A DNA stretch of 64,000 nucleotides from CAZYTM01 sp964649725 (lineage in GTDB: Bacteria > Desulfobacterota > Desulfuromonadia > Geobacterales > Geobacteraceae), in the NCBI GenBank assembly GCA_964649725.1, contig CAZYTM010000004.1:124001-188000 (forward strand), read 5' to 3'. The position numbers and the translations under genes were made by a program. Below the pieces are notes generated by a model. That model searched no databases. It had not been told where the DNA came from and was given only the letters and a program-made list of their open reading frames with translations. Within the stretch, counting starts at the first letter, position 1, and each line of letters opens with the position of its first letter. Below are positions 45,313 to 53,501 of the stretch, in pieces.

Positions 45313-46206
45313 ATGGCGCTCATCAACCATGCAAAACGGGAAATTAACGCCAAAATCGTCTATGTCGGGCCAAACCTCTCCGGTAAGACTACCATATTGC
45401 AACATATTTACCGCAAGTTAAAGCCTGAATTCAGGGGCAAGATAAAGAGTATGAATCTTCAAAACGATAAGATGATGTTTTTTGATTTTCAACCAGCTCA
45501 GCAAAGAGAGCTTGATGGCTATAGAGTAAAATTTCATGTCTATACACTAGTAGGTAATGTATCTCAATCATCATCATGGAAAATGGTTATTAAGGGAGCT
45601 GATGGAGTAGTCTTTGTTGCTGATTCGTCTTCTAATCGAGTCATCGCCAATGTAGAATGTTTTCAGAATCTAAAGGAAATTCTTTGTTCGTATTCTTTGA
45701 ACGACATCCCGATTGTTTTGCAATGTAACAAACGTGATCTCCCTGATGTCTTGCCTTTAGAAGATATGTCACTCACGCTTACTGGGGAAGCTACACCTGT
45801 ATTCCCAAGTATTGCTTCTAAGGGTGAGGGAGTGCTTGAGGGTATCTTCAGTTTAACCAAGAATATTTTGAATCATATTACTATCGGGATGCCGGGAGTT
45901 CAGAGAGATATAAAAGATGTTAAGACTGAGTCATATGCTCAGGAAGAAGTTATGGGGCAAAATCTATCCAGACTTGATGCTGATTTATTAATATTGCAGC
46001 AAGCTAATGTTGGGCTGGATGTATCACAAGTATCTAATCCATTGAATCGTGAGGAAATGTCAATTGACCAACCTGCAGGGTTTTCGATAGTTGGAAGACC
46101 TGATGTGCATACTACTGGTAATACGTCTCAATTCACCTTTATGATAAAAATAGAGGATAAAACAGTAAAAGTTGATCTCACCATCAATTTGTCTGAAGTT
46201 ACTTAG
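45313..46206 (+). CDS. MglA-like small GTPase with C-terminal extension
   Basis: 297 residues. Residues 1-195 resemble MglA/gliding-motility Ras-like GTPases: P-loop GPNLSGKTT (19-27), ADGVVFVADS (96-105) and CNKRDLP (138-144). In MglA the G3 region reads TVPGQV with a catalytic Gln; here it is TLVGNV, so Asn82 stands in that place. About 100 extra residues follow, with a final beta-like stretch (FTFMIKIEDKTVKVDLTINL). MglA sets cell polarity and positions motors or type IV pili. No MglB-like Roadblock gene is adjacent; the helical protein upstream may serve instead. The ribosome binding site is GAGGGAGG. Confidence 0.85.
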   Translation: MALINHAKREINAKIVYVGPNLSGKTTILQHIYRKLKPEFRGKIKSMNLQNDKMMFFDFQPAQQRELDGYRVKFHVYTLVGNVSQSSSWKMVIKGADGVVFVADSSSNRVIANVECFQNLKEILCSYSLNDIPIVLQCNKRDLPDVLPLEDMSLTLTGEATPVFPSIASKGEGVLEGIFSLTKNILNHITIGMPGVQRDIKDVKTESYAQEEVMGQNLSRLDADLLILQQANVGLDVSQVSNPLNREEMSIDQPAGFSIVGRPDVHTTGNTSQFTFMIKIEDKTVKVDLTINLSEVT

Positions 46207-46260
46207 TTTTACATTAATATATTGCAATAAACAAAAAGCATTTTCCGCTCTGGGAGCCTG

Positions 46261-46944
46261 ATGGATCTTGATATTGACCTGATAATGACCGGTAAGTTGC
46301 TTATGTCAGCTCTACTTGGCGGACTTATTGGCTTGGAGCGTGAAGTCCATGGAAGGCCTGCAGGATTCAGAACTCATCTGCTGGTTTCACTAGGGGCATG
46401 TCTATTTGTTATGACTTCCCTACATTTTCATCATCTATTTGGGAATTTATCTGGGACAGGTCCAAGCGGTGTTGACCCTGGCCGCATAGCTGCCCAAGTT
46501 GTTACTGGCATCGGTTTCCTTGGAGCTGGGGCAATTATTCGTGAACGAGCTTCGATTCGTGGGCTGACAACTGCAGCGTGTCTCTGGGTTGCTGCTGCTT
46601 TGGGTGTGGCCTGTGGTGTTGGTATGTTTGCAGTGGCAATTCTTGTGACATTTCTTGCTTTGGCAAGTCTGTTATTGTTGAAAAATGTTGAAAACCTTTT
46701 GACAAGAGATACTTACATATCAATCACTATCTGGAGCTGCTTTAAAGATGGACAGGTGAATATAATTGAAGACGAGCTGATAAGATCTCAGGTTCAAGTG
46801 GTCAGATTAACTATAGAAAAAGACCTATCAATAAATGAACTCTATCTCGATTATTATGTTAAATCTTCTCAACGAGGTTCAGTGGCCGGTATAATTGACT
46901 CTATTAGTAAAATAGAAGGGGTTCGTAAAGTTCGTCTTGAATGA
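46261..46944 (+). CDS. MgtC/SapB family membrane protein
   Basis: 227 residues. Four to five membrane helices occupy the N-terminal 145 residues, with the family signature LGGLIGLEREVHGRPAGFRTH and GRIAAQVVTGIGFLGAGAI. A soluble C-terminal domain of about 80 residues follows (ACT-like in some members). MgtC proteins are linked to growth at low magnesium and to control of the F-type ATP synthase. The start ATG follows GGGAG. Confidence 0.88.
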   Translation: MDLDIDLIMTGKLLMSALLGGLIGLEREVHGRPAGFRTHLLVSLGACLFVMTSLHFHHLFGNLSGTGPSGVDPGRIAAQVVTGIGFLGAGAIIRERASIRGLTTAACLWVAAALGVACGVGMFAVAILVTFLALASLLLLKNVENLLTRDTYISITIWSCFKDGQVNIIEDELIRSQVQVVRLTIEKDLSINELYLDYYVKSSQRGSVAGIIDSISKIEGVRKVRLE

Positions 46945-47060
46945 TGTTATATCTTATTCCTCGTTGATTGTGATCGTCTATAGGTATAACATATACACTT
47001 GTTTCACTGATATTATCATGCTAGAATTTGTTAATAATTGATGGCTTAAAGGAGGATTTG

Positions 47061-47882
47061 ATGGCGATTATTACCATTTCCAGGGAAATGGGTACAGGTG
47101 CATATCAAATTGCCAAGGATATTGCCAAGAAATTAAGATATACACTTGTGGATGGCCAGAAAATTGCTGAGTTAGCACCAAAATATGGCCTAACACCTGA
47201 TATTCTTGAACGTATTGATGAAAAACCTCCTGCATATATTACAGCAGAGGATCGTTTGCAGGCTGCACGTTTAAAAACTATGGAATTGATTTTGCTAGAC
47301 TGTGCAAAAAAAGGGAATGTGATACTTTATGGCCGTGGTGGACAAGATCTATTGGCTGGTATGCGCAATGTCCTCCGTGTCCGTTTTGTAGCCCCTTTTG
47401 ATGAAAGAGTAGAAATCTTTGCTGAACGTGAATGGATTGATCCAGATTTGGCCCGTGAGCTGATCAGGAAAAGTGATCATCAGCGTGGTGGGTTTATTCA
47501 TTTTTATTTTGATCGTGATTGGAATGATCCTCTCTGCTATGATGTTGTTATTAACACCGCTCGTCTTTCACATGCTGCAATTGTTGAAAATGTAGTTGCT
47601 GCGGCTAGAGATATAAAGCTAAAAAATGCAGAAGCTGAATCAAACATGATACTTGAAGATATTATACTAAGCAAAAGAACTGAAACAGAGCTTCTTAAGT
47701 CCGGGATGATTGAAAACCTTCATTTTCGAATTGCAGCTGAGAGAGGAAAAGTATATCTTTCTGGGCACGTACATAGTTCTGAAGAGAAGACTATGGCATT
47801 AAAAATCGTTGCAAAGGTAAAAGGGATTAAATCAGTTGAGGACAATCTCCAAGTAGTTGCTTATAAAACATATAAGGAATAG
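47061..47882 (+). CDS. Cytidylate kinase-like protein fused to a BON domain
   Basis: 273 residues from the ATG at 47061 with AAAGGAGG. Residues 1-195 match the cytidylate-kinase-like family (PF13189): ITISREMGTGAYQIAKDIA, VILYGRGGQDLL and VRFVAPFDERVE. The P-loop is shifted from the usual GxxxxGK form to REMGTGA. The C-terminal 75 residues are a BON domain (HFRIAAERGKVYLSGHVHSSEEK, about 205-270, shown here in shortened form), normally a periplasmic phospholipid-binding unit. No signal peptide is present, so the BON unit must work in the cytoplasm. The substrate is not known; nucleoside monophosphate kinase activity is possible. A terminator follows. Confidence 0.8.
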   Translation: MAIITISREMGTGAYQIAKDIAKKLRYTLVDGQKIAELAPKYGLTPDILERIDEKPPAYITAEDRLQAARLKTMELILLDCAKKGNVILYGRGGQDLLAGMRNVLRVRFVAPFDERVEIFAEREWIDPDLARELIRKSDHQRGGFIHFYFDRDWNDPLCYDVVINTARLSHAAIVENVVAAARDIKLKNAEAESNMILEDIILSKRTETELLKSGMIENLHFRIAAERGKVYLSGHVHSSEEKTMALKIVAKVKGIKSVEDNLQVVAYKTYKE

Positions 47883-47902
47883 TAGATAAATAACAGTGAA
47901 AT

Positions 47903-47931
47903 GTGAAAGGCCTCTATTGAGGCCTTTTTTA
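47903..47931 (+). terminator. Rho-independent terminator
   Basis: AAAGGCCTC and GAGGCCTTTTTT form a nine-base stem around TATT, ending in T6 (47925-47930). It closes the kinase-like/BON gene. Confidence 0.9.
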
Positions 47932-47936
47932 TTCAT

Positions 47937-48158
47937 TTAGGCTGGGTGGTTAAGATCAGGTGATTCATTGCGGCTATGAACAAGTTTCATATTCAATCTA
48001 CGTATTAACCGTTCGATATCGCGCAATTTATCTTCATATTCTTTTAAATAATATGCTTTTTTGTCAGGAGGGTGTAATGTAATGTCATTTGCAAGCATAT
48101 CAATTCTTGATTTAGCAACTTCTTTCATTAATTCCAATACTTCTCGTGCATCAGTCAC
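47937..48158 (-). CDS. Small coiled-coil protein downstream of PHP phosphatase
   Basis: 73 residues, helical and highly charged, with heptad-like spacing in YEDKLRDIERLIRRL (about 40-58). No family is recognised and there are no Cys or membrane segments. It lies 31 bases after the PHP gene on the same strand, so it is probably in the same transcript. Codon use looks like the neighbours, and the ORF spans its gap exactly, which supports a real gene. The function is unknown. Confidence 0.6.
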   Translation of the reverse strand: MTDAREVLELMKEVAKSRIDMLANDITLHPPDKKAYYLKEYEDKLRDIERLIRRLNMKLVHSRNESPDLNHPA

Positions 48159-48189
48159 AATTTTTTACCTCATATATATTCGCATATAC

Positions 48190-49068
48190 CTATTTATAGC
48201 TGTCAAAACTGTTAATGATTGTTTTTAGTCGGTTCTTCATAGCTGAAACGGACGAAGATGATATTGCGTTGCCGCCTCGAATGGTACCCATCTCCACATC
48301 ACTCTCGAATCCATGAAAATCTGATCCCCCGGTAATTAATAGATTAAAGCGTACCGCAATATCGCGTAACATTTGTAATTCATGTTTGTAGCACATATTA
48401 TTATGGACTTCAAGACCATCAAGACCAAGATTATTCAGCTCCAATATAATTTTCTTTAAGAGTGGGAACTCACGGCTAATGCTGGTTGGGTGTGCCAGAA
48501 CTGCGAGACCGCCGATTCGCTTGATTTCCGATAAGGCTTCTTCTATAGGTAAATATTTCTTGGGGATGTTATATGGTTCCAAATAGTATTTAAAAGCATC
48601 TTGAATATTGGCAGCAACTCCGATAGCTACAAGCCCACGAGCTATGTGCGGTCTTCCTAAGACTCCTTTAACATCTTTACAAATATCTGAATATGCCAGA
48701 AGAGGTTTATTTTCGGCCGCCAACACACTGTTGAGACGTTCAACTATGGCCAAGCCGCGAGATTCTCTTTGCAACTGGGAAAAAATTAGTTTTTCTTGAA
48801 AATATGCATCATGGTGGTTTATGAAGTATCCGATTAAATGTACATCTGAATATTCTTTATATTGTACAGACAACTCAACAGCAGGAATGATTTCCACTCC
48901 GTAAATTTCTCCGGCAAAAATGGCCTCATCAATTCCATTTACACTATCATGATCACATATGGATATGGTTTTAAGTCTCTTTTGAGCAGCATATATAACA
49001 AGTTGTTCAGGTGTAAATACTCCGTCTGAATAACAGGAGTGAAGATGCAGGTCAACGTATTCTGGCAT
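48190..49068 (-). CDS. PHP-domain phosphoesterase (TrpH/RNase AM-like)
   Basis: 292 residues, PHP fold. Metal-binding motifs are DLHLHSCYSDG (4-14), ICDHDSVNG (about 37-45), PAVELSV and the late GGSDFHG. The order matches the E. coli YciV/TrpH group, which acts on 3',5'-nucleoside bisphosphates and trims RNA 5' ends. It could therefore remove pAp-like nucleotides. It is the first of two genes on the minus strand. Confidence 0.88.
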   Translation of the reverse strand: MPEYVDLHLHSCYSDGVFTPEQLVIYAAQKRLKTISICDHDSVNGIDEAIFAGEIYGVEIIPAVELSVQYKEYSDVHLIGYFINHHDAYFQEKLIFSQLQRESRGLAIVERLNSVLAAENKPLLAYSDICKDVKGVLGRPHIARGLVAIGVAANIQDAFKYYLEPYNIPKKYLPIEEALSEIKRIGGLAVLAHPTSISREFPLLKKIILELNNLGLDGLEVHNNMCYKHELQMLRDIAVRFNLLITGGSDFHGFESDVEMGTIRGGNAISSSSVSAMKNRLKTIINSFDSYK

Positions 49069-49235
49069 ATTAACTCATACTATAAGGGGATAAAAATCAT
49101 TTATGTAACAGTATATAATTAGATATTTGTTGTCAGCAAGAAGAATTATTAATAGTAATGCATATCTTATTTATTGTATCGGTAAATGTCATTATATAGA
49201 ATAGTAAAAATATAATTTTGCTCAGGAGAATTTAC

Positions 49236-49463
49236 ATGGCATATGATAAAGGCTTGGTGTTGGCAATTATGGCTTTTGTCCTCTATATTCTTGGAGGAAT
49301 AGGTACTTTTGGCGGGATTGCATTAATCGCGTTTATGCGTGACCATGATTTGTTTGGTTTAGGTGAAGGGCGCAGTATCGGGTATCTATTTTTATGCGCT
49401 GGACTTTGTTTGTCAATAATAGGCGTATTAATGATGCGAATATGCAGAAACCGTGGTTTGTAA
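49236..49463 (+). CDS. Small two-helix membrane protein
   Basis: 75 residues from the ATG at 49236, which has an AGGAG ribosome binding site. Two hydrophobic helices (about 6-30 and 48-67) are joined by a short Asp/Gly-containing loop. No family is recognised. The stop codon overlaps the start of nth (TAATG), so the genes are translationally coupled. Its role is unknown. Confidence 0.7.
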   Translation: MAYDKGLVLAIMAFVLYILGGIGTFGGIALIAFMRDHDLFGLGEGRSIGYLFLCAGLCLSIIGVLMMRICRNRGL

Positions 49464-50119
49464 TGAAGAATTCTCAGATTGATGAGGCGATTTCTTTGCT
49501 TAGAGCAGCAGTAAGCCGTTGGCTGGCTCCTGCAGTAACCATTGTTTCACAGCGAGACGGAAACGCATTTAAAGTTCTTGTTTCATGCATACTTTCTTTA
49601 AGAACCAAGGATGAGATTACGGCATCCGCAGTGAATAGACTGTTTTCTATTGCGGACACACCGAAATCGATATTAGGGATGTCTGTAGAAGACATTGAAA
49701 GATCTATATATCCAGTCGGGTTCTATCGCAAAAAGGCTAGGCAGATTTTAGATATCTGTAATCGTTTGCTGACGGTTTATGATGGTAAGGTGCCTGACAA
49801 TCTAGATACTTTGCTTGATTTAAAAGGTGTCGGGCGCAAGACAGCTAATCTTGTTATTACACTTGGATTCGGAAAGCCAGGAATATGCGTTGATACACAT
49901 GTACACAGAATCTGTAATCGTTGGGGTTATGTCAAAACAGCGACACCTGAACAGACCGAATTTGCATTGCGGTCAAAATTACCAAAAGAATACTGGATAT
50001 GCATCAATGACCTGCTTGTATCATTTGGCCAGAATCATTGCCGACCAATTTCACCAAAATGTAACAGTTGTTTTCTGTCGCATCTATGTGTGCGTAATGG
50101 AGTTAAGATGTCCCGATAA
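49463..50119 (+). CDS. nth: Endonuclease III-type DNA glycosylase/AP lyase
   Basis: 218 residues from the ATG at 49463 (the longer in-frame extension upstream overlaps the small membrane gene and is not likely). It has the helix-hairpin-helix LKGVGRKTANLV with the catalytic Lys, the catalytic Asp in VDTHVHRI, and a 4Fe-4S loop C-x6-C-x2-C-x5-C near the C-terminus (from CRPISPKC). It removes oxidised pyrimidines and cleaves the abasic site. Confidence 0.95.
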   Translation: MKNSQIDEAISLLRAAVSRWLAPAVTIVSQRDGNAFKVLVSCILSLRTKDEITASAVNRLFSIADTPKSILGMSVEDIERSIYPVGFYRKKARQILDICNRLLTVYDGKVPDNLDTLLDLKGVGRKTANLVITLGFGKPGICVDTHVHRICNRWGYVKTATPEQTEFALRSKLPKEYWICINDLLVSFGQNHCRPISPKCNSCFLSHLCVRNGVKMSR

Positions 50120-50212
50120 TTATTTTATTAATTATAATCTTGTTTATAAGCCAAAGAGGATGTAATATTATTTCACTGCCGCGTTGTGATAACATATATT
50201 TAGGAGGCTGGT

Positions 50213-51079
50213 ATGCTGAAAAACATCGGTTTTTTAGGGCTTGGTACAGTTGGCAGGCACATGGCTGCAAATCTTACCAAAGGTAACTACAATCTGACGG
50301 TTTATGACTCTGATCCTAATGTAGTTTCTGAACTGGTAAAACTTGGTGCAAATGCTGCTAAGAATCCAAAAGAAGCAGCAAAGGGTAAAGATCTAGTTAT
50401 ACTCATAAGGCCTGAAAAAGATCGACTACGCCCTGATATTTATGGGGACGAAGGGGTTTTTGCGGGAATAGATGCAGGTACAATTTTTGTAGATATGGGG
50501 ACGCACTCTCTGGAAAGTACTTTGGAGATGGCTGATGAAGCTGTAAAACACCGGGTAATGTTTTTAGACGCGCCCGTTTGGGGGACTAAAGAGCATGCTG
50601 CCAACGGCCTTTTAACTATTCTCACAGGTGGCGACCAGTCAGTAGTCGGTCGTTGTCGTGAGCTCTTTTCATATTTTGGCTTAAATATAATTCATGTTGG
50701 CGCGATTGGTGATGCTACCAAAATGAAGTTCATTGTAAACCTGGTCCAGGCCGAGGTAATGGAAGCACTTGCAGAGGGTCTTGTTTTTGGTGAAAAGATG
50801 GGTTTTAATGCTGATAAAATTTTGGAGGTACTCGACTCTGGAGGTGTTGCGTCGCCACTGTTTCATTCCAAGGGTCGTTCAATCGCCCGTGGAGATTTCA
50901 GTCGAAACCTTGCCCTGGTCTATGTTCACGAGCATCTGCAACTAGTTATGGAAGCTGCAAAAAAGAGCAATATCAAGCTTCCTGCTGCAGAAGCTGTATG
51001 TAAGGTGTATGAGCAGGGCGTCAAAGACGGGCGTGGGGAAGAGGATTTCTCAGCCATAATCAAGGTGCTTAGGGCATAA
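50213..51079 (+). CDS. NAD(P)-dependent beta-hydroxyacid dehydrogenase family
   Basis: 288 residues. The Rossmann motif GFLGLGTVGRHMAANL (6-21) is followed by the VYDSDP turn, which favours NAD(H) or NADP(H) according to the next residues. The substrate motif DAPVWGTKEHA (DAPVxG) and the catalytic Lys region TKMKFIVNLV are present. The family includes glyoxylate/succinic semialdehyde reductases (GSU1372-like) and 3-hydroxyisobutyrate dehydrogenases; the exact substrate is not settled. AGGAGG precedes the ATG. A strong terminator follows. Confidence 0.85.
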   Translation: MLKNIGFLGLGTVGRHMAANLTKGNYNLTVYDSDPNVVSELVKLGANAAKNPKEAAKGKDLVILIRPEKDRLRPDIYGDEGVFAGIDAGTIFVDMGTHSLESTLEMADEAVKHRVMFLDAPVWGTKEHAANGLLTILTGGDQSVVGRCRELFSYFGLNIIHVGAIGDATKMKFIVNLVQAEVMEALAEGLVFGEKMGFNADKILEVLDSGGVASPLFHSKGRSIARGDFSRNLALVYVHEHLQLVMEAAKKSNIKLPAAEAVCKVYEQGVKDGRGEEDFSAIIKVLRA

Positions 51080-51104
51080 TTAACAGTTCAACTTTTTTCA
51101 GAGA

Positions 51105-51137
51105 ATGCCCTCCATAGTAATAGGAGGGCATTTTTTT
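51105..51137 (+). terminator. Rho-independent terminator
   Basis: ATGCCCTCC pairs with GGAGGGCAT around a short loop (51105-51131), followed by T7. It closes the dehydrogenase gene. Confidence 0.92.
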
Positions 51138-51186
51138 GTTTACTTTCTATCAGTTTTTAAATTTCAGGAGTTTTATATATTGAACA

Positions 51187-51645
51187 ATGGCTGAAAAACT
51201 TATCTGTAACAACAAAAAATCATATCATGATTACTTTGTCGAAGAAAAGTTCGAAGCGGGCTTGGTATTGACTGGTACAGAGGTAAAATCTTTGCGGCAG
51301 GGTAAGGCCAATCTTAATGATTCATTTGCGTTAATCCGTGGTGGTGAGGCTTTTTTGCATAACTTGCATATTTCCGCATATGCATTTGGCAATAGAGAAA
51401 ATCATAATCCTGACAGGGTTCGTAAACTACTCCTACACAAAAGTCAGATTATCAGACTGTTTGGCAAAGTACGTGAACAGGGGTACTCACTGGTCCCACT
51501 AAGGCTCTATTTCAGGGATGGTTTTGTTAAAGTAGAGTTAGGACTTGCAAAAGGGAAAAAACTTCATGACAAACGAGAGGATCTGAAACGTCATGAGATG
51601 CAACGCGATGTAGCACTTGCGCTGAAAGAACGGCACAGATTATAA
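51187..51645 (+). CDS. smpB: SsrA-binding protein SmpB
   Basis: 152 residues, the standard length. Signature stretches are EEKFEAGLVLTGTEVKSLR, LHISAY and the C-terminal GKKLHDKREDLKRHE. SmpB binds tmRNA and brings it to stalled ribosomes for trans-translation. Its RNA partner ssrA is encoded about 1.1 kb downstream, so the pair is almost adjacent; one glycosyltransferase gene separates them. Confidence 0.96.
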   Translation: MAEKLICNNKKSYHDYFVEEKFEAGLVLTGTEVKSLRQGKANLNDSFALIRGGEAFLHNLHISAYAFGNRENHNPDRVRKLLLHKSQIIRLFGKVREQGYSLVPLRLYFRDGFVKVELGLAKGKKLHDKREDLKRHEMQRDVALALKERHRL

Positions 51646-51802
51646 AGTTTTATCCCAGCTGGGCAATATCATTATTTGAAACATAATCTTGTATGAACTC
51701 GATTCTGTGGCCGATTTAGCATCCTACTAATGCTCTATGCTGATCAAAATTTGAAGCATGGTTGGCCAAATATTCTAATCTTAATGCTTTGAGAGGGGTT
51801 GA

Positions 51803-52492
51803 ATGAAATTATCCGTTATAATCCCATGTTATAACGAAATCAGAACAATTGAATCTATTGTAATTGCAGTAAAAAACGCTCCTTGTGAATTAAAGGAAGT
51901 TATTGTTGTTGATGATTTTTCCACTGACGGTACGAGAGAGTTGTTAAGAGACAAGATAGCAGCAATGGTTGATTCAGTCATTTATCATGATGTAAACAGA
52001 GGTAAAGGCGCAGCACTAAGGACGGGTATCGCGGTAGCATCCGGAGATATCGTTATAATACAGGATGCGGATTTGGAGTACGATCCGAATGAATATCCTA
52101 AGATTATTGACCCAATTTTAAAAGGGAAGGCAGATGTTGTGTATGGCTCTCGTTTTATCGGCGAGGGCGCACACCGGGTGCTTTACTTCTGGCATCGGGT
52201 TGGAAACAGTTTTCTTACTCTTCTTTCTAATATGTTCACCAATCTTAACTTGACAGATGTTGAAACAGGCTACAAGGCTTTCCGCCTGCAGATTATACAG
52301 TCAATAAAGTTAGAGGAGGAGCGATTTGGTTTTGAGCCTGAAGTAACTGCCAAATTAGCGAAGATGAATTGCAGGATATATGAGGTTGGCATCTCTTATC
52401 ACGGCAGGACATATTCTGAAGGTAAGAAGATAGGGTGGAGGGATGGGGTCTCCGCTATCCGCAGCATTATTAAATATAACTTGTTAAGATAA
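51803..52492 (+). CDS. GT2 glycosyltransferase, dolichol-phosphate mannosyltransferase-like
   Basis: 229 residues with the GT-A fold: VIIPCYNEIRTIESIV, VVDDFSTDGT and the metal motif QDADLEYDP. No membrane helix is present at the C-terminus, so it is a soluble or peripheral DPM1-type enzyme. It should transfer a sugar from a nucleotide donor to a polyprenyl phosphate. It could supply the lipid-linked sugar used by the PMT-like protein at 58.4 kb; that link is inferred. Confidence 0.88.
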   Translation: MKLSVIIPCYNEIRTIESIVIAVKNAPCELKEVIVVDDFSTDGTRELLRDKIAAMVDSVIYHDVNRGKGAALRTGIAVASGDIVIIQDADLEYDPNEYPKIIDPILKGKADVVYGSRFIGEGAHRVLYFWHRVGNSFLTLLSNMFTNLNLTDVETGYKAFRLQIIQSIKLEEERFGFEPEVTAKLAKMNCRIYEVGISYHGRTYSEGKKIGWRDGVSAIRSIIKYNLLR

Positions 52493-52765
52493 TTATATTA
52501 TATGTCAGAATAAGAATATCATTCCTAAAGAGTAATGCTGCCATCTTAATTATTACTAAAATCTCTTGTGTCGGCATGAAAATCTAGTCCACTTGACAAC
52601 CTACATCGTTACTATTTCAATATTATGTGCTCACTTTTCTCAACTTAAATATTTGTTGAGCATGTAACGCTATTAATAGATAAGATTTTGGTTGCGGGAA
52701 AAAGGTGATGGGGCTAATATTAAAGAGTAAATGGCACGCAAATCGGGGTTAAATCTAAACTAAAT

Positions 52766-53118
52766 GGGGGTGTAAAGGTTTCGACGGGGATAGTAAGCAA
52801 AGGCTGCATGCCGAGGTCCGGGTGGCTCGTTAAACAATCCGGGGCGACTTAAACGCCGACAATTACGACTACGCTTTAGCAGCTTAATAACCTGCTAACG
52901 ATCTGCCGACCCTCTCCCGCGGGGGAGGACAGATCGTCATTTCAGTGGGATAGCAGAGGGGATCGCCTGTGGCCCTGAAGCGAAACAAAGCAGGATCGCT
53001 GCCTTAAAATCCCGGCCAGTGGAGTTTCAGGAAGCTAAATTCAATTACTGGTATAAGCATGTAGACGCCTTCTGTGTATGATCTTCGGACCCGGGTTCGA
53101 TTCCCGGCACCTCCACCA
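52766..53118 (+). ncRNA. ssrA: tmRNA (SsrA)
   Basis: 353 bases from GGGGGTG (52766) to CACCTCCACCA (53118); these ends pair as the acceptor stem with one G-U. The 5' part has the conserved TTTCGACGGGGAT and the 3' part the T-arm GGGTTCGATTCCCGG. The tag reading frame (52855-52884) encodes ADNYDYALAA followed by two stop codons, a typical degradation tag ending in LAA. It works with SmpB. Confidence 0.97.
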
Positions 53119-53501
53119 TTAGTAATATTTAATTATCTGGATTTGTGCGTCATGATTATTTAAATATCTTGAAAAAATCTTGGGCCTTGTTTTATGTATT
53201 TATTATATTGTTACTCAATTTTGAATGCATAGTTTGTTGATGTTTAATAGTATTCGTTGTTATATCTAATTATTACCTTTCCTATAGCTGTTAGTCAAAT
53301 TCAATACAATATACAAACGTGTGATTAACTCTATTTTAAGAAAAAATGAATTACAGTCATATATATTCTCCTTGAAGCTTTTTAAATATCCTATATAAGT
53401 ATCAAACAGTCTAAATCGAAGATGATAATTCAAAAAAAGCTATAAACTATTTTGTAATTCAAGGTCATTGTTGATAAATTGCATGGAGTGTTAAGGTAAA
53501 T
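53119..53501. other. AT-rich gap between tmRNA and pilR
   Basis: 383 bases, very AT-rich, with no ORF and no clear promoter or RNA motif. A pilS sensor kinase would be expected before pilR and is absent. Composition changes visibly from here onward. Confidence 0.5.

Noticed and set aside
53085..53118. tRNA-like T-arm and CCA end
   Set aside because: It is the 3' end of tmRNA; no anticodon arm precedes it at tRNA distance.
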